Part shown: piece by piece, positions 29,795-39,391 of the stretch | Layout: each line of letters opens with the position of its first letter | Numbering within the stretch: the first letter of the stretch is position 1 | Assembly: GCA_028687995.1 (NCBI GenBank) | Contig: JAQTZA010000001.1 | Span: forward strand, 372,001-436,000 | Direction: 5' to 3' | Length of the DNA: 64,000 nucleotides | Origin: Bacteroidales bacterium | GTDB lineage: Bacteria; Bacteroidota; Bacteroidia; Bacteroidales; UBA7332 | Made by a program: the position numbers and the translations under genes | The notes under the pieces: model-generated | Database searches by the model: none | What the model saw: only the letters and a program-made list of their open reading frames with translations | Told to the model about the DNA's origin: nothing

Positions 29795-32700
29795 ATGAAA
29801 AAGGTTGTTTTTTATATCGTCTTTTGCGCTTTTTATTTGCTCTCATTTGGACAAACAAGGGATCAATTTGCACACTACTCTGTAAATGACGGTTTATCTG
29901 AAATCAATGTGCTTTGTATGCTTCAAGACCAAAAGGGTCAAATGTGGTTTGGTACTTTTGACGGTCTAAATAAATTTGACGGTTATACTTTCAAAACTTA
30001 TAAAGGAAATTCTGGCGATATTTTTGGTCTTGTAAATTATAGAATCGATAGAATAAAAGAAGATAACGAAGGCTTTATATGGCTTCAGACCTATGATGGC
30101 AGAACCTATCGTTTTAATCCACGAACAGAGAGATTTCTTCAAATTCCCCAATGCAAAAAAGAGTATACAGACTACAGATTACCATTTGATAAAATATACA
30201 CGCTCAACGATGGTAGTATTTGGATTTCAGGCAGTGACAATGGTTGCTTTAAGATACGAAACACTGAGAATGAAGACTCGGTTAAAATAACACACTACAG
30301 TACCGATTATGGCTTATTATCTTGCAATAAAGTCAATGCAATATACAGCGATAAGAAAAAAAACACTTGGATATTAACCAATGATGGCCTCAATCTCATC
30401 AAACAAGGTTCTGAAAAACCACAACAACTATTCAATGAGAAACAGGAGACCAGTTTTTATTCAATTTCCGAAAACTATCCATACATTTGGATTGGAGGAA
30501 ACCGGGGAAGATTGAGAGTATATGATAGTAGGAAAGAGACTTTTGATGTGATAAATACACCTGTTTCTGAATCAAATATCATCGATATCAAACGTGTCAA
30601 TGCTCAGGAAATTTTTCTTTTGACCAATAAAACAGGGTTTCTGCTGTACAACATTCAAGATCACAAGTTTACTGAGTTTAATAAAAATAGCGGAGATGGT
30701 ATTATTAGTGATAATTTCTACTCCTGCTTCATGGACAAACAACATAATATTTGGCTCGAGACAGACAAACCAAGTGTAGTCTATTTTGAGACAGGGAAAC
30801 GAAAAGTCAATAATTTCAGTGTGTTTGTAGACAATTCTGCTCCATTTGTGGTATTGCCAAACTTTTTTGTTGTAGAAGATTCGTTGGGTAATACTTGGGT
30901 ACATCCTCGCAAAGGTGGATTTAGCAAATATAACCGCTTATCTAATAAACTTGATTATTTCTACAACGATCCAAACTCCATTGACCACAAGTTTTCGAAT
31001 GTAATGCACTCAGCATACTCCGATCGACAAGGAAATCTGTGGCTAAGTCCTTTTTCTCATGGTATTGAGAAAGTCGTTTTCAGCAAATCGTCATTCAATT
31101 TTTACAAACCAGTACCCAATCAGACTGTATCTTCGCACATCGAAGTCAGATCCATTTTCCAAGACAAAGATAACTATCTTTGGGTTGGCACAAAAGATGG
31201 CACAATTCATATTTACGATCCTCAGCGCAAATTGTTAGGCAAACTATGTGAAGATGGTAAAATAAATGGGTCAAAGCCTTTAAACGCTTCCATTTACAAC
31301 ATTACCAGCGATCACAATGGCACAATTTGGCTATCTTCAAAAGGGTTAGGATTATTCAAAGTCGTTAAATCACCCTTTGGCAAAAGCTTTAAATGCACCA
31401 TTACCAATTATCAGTACAATCCAGATGATATTTACAGTCTGAGCTCAAACGCAGTCTATTCGGCATTTGAAGATAGTATGAATCGCTTGTGGGTAGCCAC
31501 TTATGGCGGTGGTATAAACTTGATGCAAACGACCGATGGCGAAGTGAGATTTATTAGTTATCGGAATAAACTAAAAAATTATCCAGTTGAACAATGTTTA
31601 AGGACTCGCTTTATCACCGAAGACAAACGGAATAGAATGTTTGTCGGGACGACAAGTGGATTAGTTGCATTTAACGGAAAGTTCAGCAAGCCAGAAGATG
31701 TTCAGTTCTATCAATATTCTCATCATCCAGAGCAGGCTCAATCAATATCAGGAAATGACGTTCACTACATTCTACCAGCAAAAGATGGCAAAATCTATTT
31801 GGCCATATTTGGTGGTGGATTAAATATTTTGGATTCAAAATTCAAATTGAATGAAAATCCAAATTTCATAAAACTCATGAAGTCTAGCGGTGCTCCGTCG
31901 AATGTAATTTTCACATTGAAAGAGGATGTGAAAGGTGATATTTGGTTTTCAACTCAGACTGAAATTGCTAAATTTTCTCCCACAACTCAAAAATTTGATG
32001 CCTATAATCCAATCAACAACAACAATTATAACTTCATTGAGGCTTCAGCTTGCAAAATAAACAATGGAGAATTGGCCTATGGTACTACTGAAGGATTTGT
32101 CATTTTCGACCCATTGAAAACGAAAAAGAGCAAATTTATTCCACGGATTATTTTCACTCAATTTCAGCTGTTTAATAAAACACTTGAGGTTGGAGATAAA
32201 GATTCACCGCTTACACATGTAATCGACGAAACAAAAAACCTAAAACTAAACTCGAAACAAAATATTTTCTCAATCGGTTTTGCTGCCATTGATTATACGA
32301 ATCCGCTCAACATTGAATACGCATATAAGTTAGAAGGGTTCGATTCTGAATGGAATTATGTCGGGAATCATCGTTTTGCTACCTACACAAACCTTCCAAA
32401 AGGAAAATATACGCTGCGCGTAAAATCTACGAATTCAGACGGTGTGTGGGTTGAGAATGAACGAAGTATCGTAATCGAAAGATTGCCATCTTTCTGGGAA
32501 TCTTCTTGGGGAATTCTTCTCTATATTCTTCTATTTTTGGGTATCATGATTTTGACCGCATATATTCTATTTATCATTCTTCGACTTAAAAATGAAGTAG
32601 AAGTGGAACATCGAATCAGCAATATGAAACTTCGGTTCTTTACCGACATTTCACACGAATTGAGAACACCACTAACATTGATTGCCTCTCCTATCGAAAA

Positions 32701-34231
32701 CATTCTGCGCCATGAATCGATTTCGGATAAAGTGAAAGATCAATTGGAAATTGTACAGCGCAACACCGATCGTATGCTTCGACTGATCAATCAAATACTT
32801 GATTTTAGAAAAATACAGAACAAAAAAATGAAGCTATTCATCGAAGAGGTAAGAACAGGAACTTATGTCGAAGAAATCTGCCAAAGTTTCAGAAAGCTTG
32901 CTGAAGAACGTCAAATTGAATTTCTAGTTGAAGACCACAGCAACGATGCAATTCTATGGCTTGATAAAGATAAATTTGAGAAAATTCTCTTCAATCTTTT
33001 GTCTAATGCATTCAAATTCACACAACCACGTCACGCCATAAACGTCTCAATTACTGACGAGAACAACCTTATTGTGCTCAAAGTTACCGATCAAGGCGAA
33101 GGCATCAGTAGCGACCGACTAAAAACGCTCTTCACTCGATTCGAAAGTTTCGCCACAAACGGAGTTTCTTTCCAACAAAGCTCCGGCATCGGACTTTCAC
33201 TCACTAAGGAGTTAGTAGAAATGCACATGGCAGAAATCAACGTGCAAAGCAACCCCGGTGAAGGCTCTTCATTTATCGTTTCCTTCCTTAAAGGACACGA
33301 ACATTTCGACCATAATAAAGACTTCATTTTGAACGATTTAGAAAAACAGGAAAATAACCATCTCGAAGAGACAAAAACCAATATTGAAGAACTAGAAGAC
33401 GAAACACCAATAGAAGCAAATGACAAACCAGTTATTCTGATTGCTGAAGACAACACAGAACTTCGCAATTTTTTGAAAAACATTTTGTCAATCGATTACG
33501 AAATTCTGGAAGCCGAAAATGGCATTGAAGCATTAGCATTGTCCAAGGAGCATATTCCTGATTTAATCATTACAGATGTCATGATGCCACTCATGGATGG
33601 ACTTCAACTTTCTAAATTGATCAAGGAAGACATCAATATTAGCCATATTCCATTGGTTTTGCTTACCGCCAAAACCGACATGGAAAGCAAACTCGAAGCA
33701 TTGCAATACGGTGTTGACGATTATATCACGAAGCCATTCAGTTCGGCATACCTCGAAGCGAGAATAACTAATCTTCTAAATTTACGGAAGCAGCTTCAAA
33801 ATTTATATCGATCAGCCATTACAAGCGGCGTTATTTCGCCGTCGAAACCGAATGTTATTTCGCAAGACGATATATTCATCCAACGTATAATGAAGTACGT
33901 CGAAGATAATATTGATAATTCGGAGTTGACAATAGACGATATTGTATCAAATGTCAATTTTAGTCGTTCCGCATTTTTCAAAAAACTGAAAAGCTTGACT
34001 GGTCTCGCTCCAGTTGAATTTTTGAAAGAGATGAGAATACAACGATCTGCACAACTAATCGAAACAGGTGAATTTACAATTAGTCAAATTACGTATATGG
34101 TGGGGATAAGTGATCCTAGATATTTCAGCCGATGTTTTAAGCAAAAATTTGGCATTAGTCCTCGGGAGTACAAAGAGAAAATAGTATCGTCATCCAGAAG
34201 TGATATCGGAATGGCGGAACGCGAAGAATAA
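29795..34231 (+). CDS. Hybrid two-component system regulator (HTCS) of the pectin locus
   Basis: This 1478-residue single-protein sensor-regulator has a signal peptide (1-19), then about 14 Reg_prop beta-propeller repeats forming the periplasmic sensor (to about 800). A Y_Y_Y domain (about 815-900), one transmembrane helix (about 907-932) and a HisKA domain with phospho-accepting His954 in ISHELRTPL follow. A HATPase domain (NLLSNAFKFT, DQGEGIS, GIGLSLTKEL), a receiver domain with Asp1261 in IITDVMMP, and an AraC-type DNA-binding domain (about 1365-1465) complete it. All catalytic residues look intact. HTCS proteins bind oligosaccharides in the periplasm and activate the adjacent utilisation locus. 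The ligand here is presumably a pectin oligomer. AraC-type domains bind direct repeats, which fits the 21-bp-spaced half-sites found before locus genes. Confidence 0.95.
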   Translation: MKKVVFYIVFCAFYLLSFGQTRDQFAHYSVNDGLSEINVLCMLQDQKGQMWFGTFDGLNKFDGYTFKTYKGNSGDIFGLVNYRIDRIKEDNEGFIWLQTYDGRTYRFNPRTERFLQIPQCKKEYTDYRLPFDKIYTLNDGSIWISGSDNGCFKIRNTENEDSVKITHYSTDYGLLSCNKVNAIYSDKKKNTWILTNDGLNLIKQGSEKPQQLFNEKQETSFYSISENYPYIWIGGNRGRLRVYDSRKETFDVINTPVSESNIIDIKRVNAQEIFLLTNKTGFLLYNIQDHKFTEFNKNSGDGIISDNFYSCFMDKQHNIWLETDKPSVVYFETGKRKVNNFSVFVDNSAPFVVLPNFFVVEDSLGNTWVHPRKGGFSKYNRLSNKLDYFYNDPNSIDHKFSNVMHSAYSDRQGNLWLSPFSHGIEKVVFSKSSFNFYKPVPNQTVSSHIEVRSIFQDKDNYLWVGTKDGTIHIYDPQRKLLGKLCEDGKINGSKPLNASIYNITSDHNGTIWLSSKGLGLFKVVKSPFGKSFKCTITNYQYNPDDIYSLSSNAVYSAFEDSMNRLWVATYGGGINLMQTTDGEVRFISYRNKLKNYPVEQCLRTRFITEDKRNRMFVGTTSGLVAFNGKFSKPEDVQFYQYSHHPEQAQSISGNDVHYILPAKDGKIYLAIFGGGLNILDSKFKLNENPNFIKLMKSSGAPSNVIFTLKEDVKGDIWFSTQTEIAKFSPTTQKFDAYNPINNNNYNFIEASACKINNGELAYGTTEGFVIFDPLKTKKSKFIPRIIFTQFQLFNKTLEVGDKDSPLTHVIDETKNLKLNSKQNIFSIGFAAIDYTNPLNIEYAYKLEGFDSEWNYVGNHRFATYTNLPKGKYTLRVKSTNSDGVWVENERSIVIERLPSFWESSWGILLYILLFLGIMILTAYILFIILRLKNEVEVEHRISNMKLRFFTDISHELRTPLTLIASPIENILRHESISDKVKDQLEIVQRNTDRMLRLINQILDFRKIQNKKMKLFIEEVRTGTYVEEICQSFRKLAEERQIEFLVEDHSNDAILWLDKDKFEKILFNLLSNAFKFTQPRHAINVSITDENNLIVLKVTDQGEGISSDRLKTLFTRFESFATNGVSFQQSSGIGLSLTKELVEMHMAEINVQSNPGEGSSFIVSFLKGHEHFDHNKDFILNDLEKQENNHLEETKTNIEELEDETPIEANDKPVILIAEDNTELRNFLKNILSIDYEILEAENGIEALALSKEHIPDLIITDVMMPLMDGLQLSKLIKEDINISHIPLVLLTAKTDMESKLEALQYGVDDYITKPFSSAYLEARITNLLNLRKQLQNLYRSAITSGVISPSKPNVISQDDIFIQRIMKYVEDNIDNSELTIDDIVSNVNFSRSAFFKKLKSLTGLAPVEFLKEMRIQRSAQLIETGEFTISQITYMVGISDPRYFSRCFKQKFGISPREYKEKIVSSSRSDIGMAEREE

Positions 34232-34379
34232 CTATAACAAAATTTCACTTTCAAAAATCAGATTATACCTTTTCAGAATCAAAGTCACTGAATCTGTGAC
34301 AATTTGCAATTTTAACGGGAATATCTAGTAAGAATTTAATGTTCTATTTTTATCAATATTTTTAAGAAATACCAAAAAA

Positions 34380-34434
34380 TCCACAGATTCAAACTATTTG
34401 TCCACACGTTTCTTTTCGTGAGAGTTTACATTTG
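34380..34434 (+). promoter_or_regulatory. Candidate HTCS-dependent promoter of the 34484 gene
   Basis: Two exact TCCACA half-sites (34380 and 34401) are 21 bp apart. The perfect -7 element TACATTTG (34427-34434) starts 26 bp after the second. This matches base for base in geometry the promoter at 25026-25080. The remaining bases from 34232 to the promoter hold no gene that I can see. Confidence 0.75.
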
Positions 34435-34483
34435 CAGTGTTATCAACAACTAAAATTTAAACTAACTCTTAATTAAATCAATC

Positions 34484-35269
34484 ATGAAAAGAAAACTACT
34501 TTCGTTAGCAATGGCGTTAATCGTCGTTATGGGATTAAATGCGCAAAAAGTGTGGAACTTTGGTGCAGATGCTACTACCTTTCCTCTTTCTACGGGTGTA
34601 GGTATGGGGCCATTTCCAGTTATAATTGATGGTCTTTCTATTACAGGCATTTCAACTAATGCAAATATGGGTGCAATCACGGCAGGTGCAAAAACGTTTA
34701 CAGATGCAAATAATGTAAGTTACTCTTTCGCCAATAGATTTCAGTTTAACGGTGCAGGTTATACTGGTGCAGCTGCTACAGATGTAACACCAAGCGTTAA
34801 TATGCCTACCCAAAGATACATCTCATTCAATGTAAGTGGCAACAGTAAAATCTATTTTATTGGCATTACAGGTTCAAGTTCATCTGCTCGTAAAATCTTT
34901 GTTACGGATGGAACAACTTACGTTGGAGGTCTTAATTTCCCTGCGGCAAGTGTAGCAAATGACGGTACTATCGATTATACTGGTCCTGCTGCAACGTTGT
35001 ATATATTCTGCAATCAATCTTGCAATTTATATTATCTATCCGCTACCAATGTATTAACTACTGGTATTAAATCAACACTTTCTGATAAAGGCGTTACATT
35101 CAATGGAACTGAATTAGTAAATAATTTAGGCGCAGAATTAGAAGTATACAATGTAGTTGGAAAAAAAATCACCTCTTCCATTACAACAATCAGTACTTCA
35201 AATTTTCCCAAAGGAATCTATATGGCTCGCATCAAAGGTCACAAAGAAGTTTTGAAATTTAAGCTCTAA
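34484..35269 (+). CDS. Small T9SS-sorted beta-sandwich protein, unknown function
   Basis: The protein has 261 residues with a signal peptide (1-20, ending LNAQ). A single beta-rich domain of about 170 residues follows, with KVWNFGAD near its start and blocks such as ISFNVSGNSKIYFIGITG and ATLYIFCNQSCNLYYL. A T9SS sorting domain occupies the last about 65 residues. The domain resembles the beta-sandwich between the Ig repeats and the sorting domain of the PL1 lyase at 26699. It could therefore be a free-standing pectin-binding module; this is inference. It carries one of the two best copies of the locus promoter architecture, directly after the regulator gene, which strongly ties it to the pectin response. 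No catalytic motif is recognised. Confidence 0.85.
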   Translation: MKRKLLSLAMALIVVMGLNAQKVWNFGADATTFPLSTGVGMGPFPVIIDGLSITGISTNANMGAITAGAKTFTDANNVSYSFANRFQFNGAGYTGAAATDVTPSVNMPTQRYISFNVSGNSKIYFIGITGSSSSARKIFVTDGTTYVGGLNFPAASVANDGTIDYTGPAATLYIFCNQSCNLYYLSATNVLTTGIKSTLSDKGVTFNGTELVNNLGAELEVYNVVGKKITSSITTISTSNFPKGIYMARIKGHKEVLKFKL

Positions 35270-35301
35270 TTTTTCGCATTCTTTAATAGGTAATTTATTA
35301 G

Positions 35302-35344
35302 ACCTGTTCTCAATGGTGGATTCACTTTGAGAGCAGGTTTTTCA
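35302..35344 (+). terminator. Terminator after the 34484 gene
   Basis: ACCTGTTCTCAA (35302-35313) pairs with TTGAGAGCAGGT (35327-35338, one G-T pair) and is followed by a run of T. It closes the pectin locus on this side. Confidence 0.75.
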
Positions 35345-35423
35345 TTTATTCAGTTCCATACTAAATGAATTAAATTTTTATACTTCCTCTGCATTTTTTA
35401 ACAGTTAAATAAAATTTATTTGT

Positions 35424-35431
35424 TAATTTTG
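35424..35431 (+). promoter_or_regulatory. -7 element before the TonB receptor operon
   Basis: TAATTTTG matches TAnnTTTG exactly and would give a leader of about 58 nt to the TTG start at 35496. No good -33 element is seen, so this is a tentative promoter. Confidence 0.4.
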
Positions 35432-35495
35432 TAAATCTGTAATTAGCAACTGATTTCATTCATACTCTCCCCGGAGAAAGCCAACACATAATATT

Positions 35496-38198
35496 TTGAG
35501 AAAGTATATTTTTATCATCCTTGTAATTATATTTTCAAGTTATCTTCCTGTATTCTCTCAACAGACCTTCACCTCTGCTAAGGATACTTCTAACCTAATC
35601 TCATTTGAGACATTGGCTCCTCACATAGAAAAGCAAAATCAAATAAAGCTCTATTACAAACCTGAATGGTTTGTAGGAAAACGATTTAGAAAAGACATTT
35701 CGTCATTGCCTCTCAACGAATGTTTAACCATAGTAAAACGCCTTACTGAACTAAATTGCATTGCGGTTAACTCTTCCACTTATGTGTTTGTGCCTGTCGA
35801 AATACGAAACTACACCAATAGAATTGACAACAAAGGGGTCGTGCTGATTGGCGATGATAACATTATCTCAAATGCCAAAAATGCAACCATAAGTGGCAAA
35901 ATAATTGATATGCAATCAGGCAAACCACTTCATGGAGCAAAAATAAACATCGACATTTTAAACATCACCGCGACCAGTGACAAAGCTGGAAATTACAAAC
36001 TCACCCTTCCCATTGGTGAATATTTTCTCCGCATGAACTATGCCGATTACAAAGAAAACATTAAACCAATCAGAGTAAATGGGAATGGCATTGTTGACTT
36101 TGAGTTGGCTGAAAGTTCAATTTTACTGAAAGAAGTTCTTGTAACAGATCGAGCAGCAGATCTCAATGTCATTCGCACTCAAATGAGTACAATTAAGTTC
36201 AATTCGACAACCATCAAAGAATTACCCCTATTTTTGGGTGAAAAAGACGTCATAAAGAGTGTAACACTACTTCCGGGCGTGCAATCCACTGGAGAATTTG
36301 GCACAGGTTTTTTTGTGCGTGGTGGTAGTGCCGATCAAAATCTCATTTTGGTAGAAGATGTACCTCTCTTTAATTCTTCACACATGTTTGGGTTGAATTC
36401 TGCAATTAACTCAGATGGTATCAGCAGTGCATCGCTTCTGAAAGCAGGCATTCCTGCAAAATTCGGAGAGAGAGCCTCTTCGGTAATGGACATTCGTTTG
36501 GGAAGCAATCCTGACAAACTCTCGGTAAATGGTGGCATTGGACTTATCAATTCGAGACTCAATGTAGAATTACCCCTTTTCAACAAAAAAGTTCGATTGC
36601 TCATCGGTGGACGAAGCTCCTATTCAAACTGGATGTTGCATTCGCTTCCAGATGCAGATTTGAAGAAAAGCTCCGCCAGCTTTTACGATATGAATGCACT
36701 CCTTTCAATCCGTCTAAACCGAAAAAATGGGTTGACTTTGTTTGGTTATTTTAGCAACGATGAGTTCAGTTTTAGCCAAAATTCACCCTATCGATACGAC
36801 AACACCTTGGCATCCATCCGATATTCGCATATTTTTAGTGATAAATTGAACTCGTCGTTACTTTTAGGACTTAGCCGTTACCGCAACGAAGTGAATCAAT
36901 CGGACACCTTAAAACCAAATGAAGCCTACAGAATCAGCTCTTCAACAAACTACAATAATGCAAAACTGAATTTCACTTGGAGTCCTACCCAAAAACAGTC
37001 AATAGATTTTGGGTTAAATGCCATTTTATATAAACTTCAACCGGGCATTATGTCGCCTCTGGGAGCTCAATCGGATGTGATTTCTAAAATCACGAATTCA
37101 GAAAAAGCGATAGAATCAGCCGCCTATATTAGCGATAACATTAACTTTTCAGCAAAATTTAGTGCTGAACTAGGTGTTAGATTCACCCGTTATGGATCTC
37201 TTGGAGCGAGCAATGTCTTTGTGTTCAAAGAGAATGCTCCACGTTCACCAGAAAATATTACAGACACACTACATTACGGGAATAATCAAATCATCAAATG
37301 GTACAACAGTCTCGAGCCCAGACTCTCGCTGCGATATTCTTTTGACGATGTAAGTTCGGTAAAATTCAGTTACAATCGAATTAGTCAGTTCATTAATTTA
37401 ATTTCCAATACAGCGGTAATGGCTCCAACGGATGTTTACAAATTGAGTAGTCCGAATGTTTCACCATTGGTTTGTACACAATTCACATTGGGATACTTCA
37501 GAAATTTCCATAAAAACACCTACGAAGCATCCGTCGAATTTTATTATAAAAAGTTGGATAACATACTCGAATACCGTGATGGTGCGCAAATATTATTGAA
37601 CAACTCTTTGGAGACAGACCTACTTCATGCTTCGGGATACAATTATGGCGCAGAATTCTATCTCAAAAAGAATACTGGACGATTGACAGGATGGGCAAGC
37701 TACACTTACTCCCGATCGATGCGACATACAACGAGTCCCTTCGAAGCTGATCAAATTAATCGAAACAGGTATTACCCATCGACATTCGACAAACCTCACA
37801 ACGTGGTTATCAACGCTTCGTACCACATCACCCGTCGTTGGCGATTCGCGGGCACTTTCAATTTCAACACGGGCAAACCCATTACATTACCCGAGTTGAA
37901 GTACAATTACAATGGATTTCAATATGTTTACTATTCCGACCGAAACAAATACCGATTGCCCGATTATCATCGATTGGATATCGCCATCACTTTTGATGAA
38001 ACACTGCGGTTGAAACAAAAGTGGAAAGGAAGTTGGACATTTTCCATTTTAAATCTGTACGCACAGAAAAATCCCTATTCGGTTTTTTATAAATCAACCT
38101 CGCAATTGGAATCGAAGTTTTATCAATCGTTTAATTTGTATCAGATGTTTATCATCGAAAGACCAATTCCAACGTTTACTTATAATTTTAAGTTTTAA
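35496..38198 (+). CDS. TonB-dependent receptor with STN-like and CarboxypepD-like N-terminus
   Basis: This 900-residue outer-membrane receptor has a signal peptide (1-21), an STN-like domain (about 30-110), a carboxypeptidase-D-like regulatory domain starting at ATISGKIIDMQSGKPLHG, a plug with DVIKSVTLLPGVQST and GFFVRGGSADQN, and a beta-barrel ending YNFKF. It belongs to the non-SusC receptors that are paired with DUF4249 lipoproteins, as here 9 bp downstream. The substrate is unknown. There is no ATG between the upstream in-frame stop (35451) and the end of the signal peptide, so the start must be a non-ATG codon. TTG at 35496 gives a perfect signal peptide. Confidence 0.9.
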   Translation: MRKYIFIILVIIFSSYLPVFSQQTFTSAKDTSNLISFETLAPHIEKQNQIKLYYKPEWFVGKRFRKDISSLPLNECLTIVKRLTELNCIAVNSSTYVFVPVEIRNYTNRIDNKGVVLIGDDNIISNAKNATISGKIIDMQSGKPLHGAKINIDILNITATSDKAGNYKLTLPIGEYFLRMNYADYKENIKPIRVNGNGIVDFELAESSILLKEVLVTDRAADLNVIRTQMSTIKFNSTTIKELPLFLGEKDVIKSVTLLPGVQSTGEFGTGFFVRGGSADQNLILVEDVPLFNSSHMFGLNSAINSDGISSASLLKAGIPAKFGERASSVMDIRLGSNPDKLSVNGGIGLINSRLNVELPLFNKKVRLLIGGRSSYSNWMLHSLPDADLKKSSASFYDMNALLSIRLNRKNGLTLFGYFSNDEFSFSQNSPYRYDNTLASIRYSHIFSDKLNSSLLLGLSRYRNEVNQSDTLKPNEAYRISSSTNYNNAKLNFTWSPTQKQSIDFGLNAILYKLQPGIMSPLGAQSDVISKITNSEKAIESAAYISDNINFSAKFSAELGVRFTRYGSLGASNVFVFKENAPRSPENITDTLHYGNNQIIKWYNSLEPRLSLRYSFDDVSSVKFSYNRISQFINLISNTAVMAPTDVYKLSSPNVSPLVCTQFTLGYFRNFHKNTYEASVEFYYKKLDNILEYRDGAQILLNNSLETDLLHASGYNYGAEFYLKKNTGRLTGWASYTYSRSMRHTTSPFEADQINRNRYYPSTFDKPHNVVINASYHITRRWRFAGTFNFNTGKPITLPELKYNYNGFQYVYYSDRNKYRLPDYHRLDIAITFDETLRLKQKWKGSWTFSILNLYAQKNPYSVFYKSTSQLESKFYQSFNLYQMFIIERPIPTFTYNFKF

Positions 38199-38207
38199 AT
38201 ATTAACA

Positions 38208-39377
38208 ATGATGACTTTCTTAAAACAGAAAAGTTTTGTTACACTTTTGGCACTTGCATTGATTGGGTGTACAGAAATTTACACTCCTGACATCAACTCG
38301 GGCACTCAAGCTCTTGTGGTTGAAGGAATGATTACCGACGGAAATGGACCATTCACAATAAAATTATCGATGGCAAAACCACTACCGTTCGACTCTATCA
38401 ACACATCGCGATTTGCAGTAAAAGGTGCAGTATTGAAAGTCACTGATAATGAAAATCATACATTTAAACTAACTGAAATAAGCACTGGAGATTATAGACT
38501 ACCATTAACTTTCAAAGCAAAAATCGGAAATTGGTACAAACTATTTATTACCACCAAAGACGGATATAGTTACGAATCGAACGCTGAAACATTGATTGCG
38601 CCACAGAGTTACGACAGTATTCGGAGCATGTACGCATCGGAAAATTATATCAATTCGAAAAATGAATTACAAAATGTAGTGGGTGCCGACGTAAGAGTCG
38701 ATCTTTTCAATAAGCTTTCAAAAAATGACTCCGTACCATCCTGTCGATTCGCATCAGATCTTACCATTCAATTACAATACACTTATCGCGATCGCGATTT
38801 ATTAGGGAATGAGATAATGTCTTATCATTGGGTGGTTACTAGTTGGAAAACCCTTCCGTTAAACACGACCGAAAACATCACGGAAGTGAAAGGTGCAACC
38901 GTAAATCCTTTTATAAAGAATCATCCAATTGGATTCATTCCATTTGAAGCGTCAAGTTATGGCTATGTAATTCCACCACCCACCATTATTTATTTTTTGA
39001 GGACAAGACAACTCACCATGAACAAAGATTCGCACCGATTTTATAAAAGCACAGTCGGTCAGTTGTCTGCAAGCGGAAAAATATTCGATCCAATTACTTC
39101 TCAAGTCTATGGCAATATGAGATGCGTTAGTGATGCTTCAAAAATTGTGGTTGGTTTATTTGAAGTCTCGGCTATCAAAAATCATGCATTTGTAGTGAAA
39201 ATGGACGAGGCGTCAATGAAACGCAAAGAGACTTCCATCGAAAAGGTCAGTTTTGTGGAAATGCCACAAGGAGACGAATATCAATACCGAATTTGGGATT
39301 ATCCAAAAGCAGATGCTCCAAAAAATGATCCGACGTACACACCTATTCCGCTGCCGATTTGGTGGTATCACAATTAA
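38208..39377 (+). CDS. DUF4249 family lipoprotein
   Basis: The 389-residue protein has a lipobox (LIGCTE) near residue 21, followed by an Ig-like domain starting LVVEGMITDGNGPFTIKLS. The rest is a beta-rich body with conserved YRIWDYPKAD near the C-terminus, the pattern of DUF4249 proteins. These accompany TonB receptors in Bacteroidetes and are thought to act as surface partners, by analogy with SusD. Its position between the receptor and two further envelope genes supports this. The start may be the second Met at 38211. Confidence 0.85.
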   Translation: MMTFLKQKSFVTLLALALIGCTEIYTPDINSGTQALVVEGMITDGNGPFTIKLSMAKPLPFDSINTSRFAVKGAVLKVTDNENHTFKLTEISTGDYRLPLTFKAKIGNWYKLFITTKDGYSYESNAETLIAPQSYDSIRSMYASENYINSKNELQNVVGADVRVDLFNKLSKNDSVPSCRFASDLTIQLQYTYRDRDLLGNEIMSYHWVVTSWKTLPLNTTENITEVKGATVNPFIKNHPIGFIPFEASSYGYVIPPPTIIYFLRTRQLTMNKDSHRFYKSTVGQLSASGKIFDPITSQVYGNMRCVSDASKIVVGLFEVSAIKNHAFVVKMDEASMKRKETSIEKVSFVEMPQGDEYQYRIWDYPKADAPKNDPTYTPIPLPIWWYHN

Positions 39378-39391
39378 TAAATCGACAAAAA

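Noticed and set aside
33091-33483. Antisense open frame of 130 residues within the HTCS gene
   Set aside because: It mirrors codon use of the sense gene across the kinase and linker region, has no recognisable domain and no promoter.
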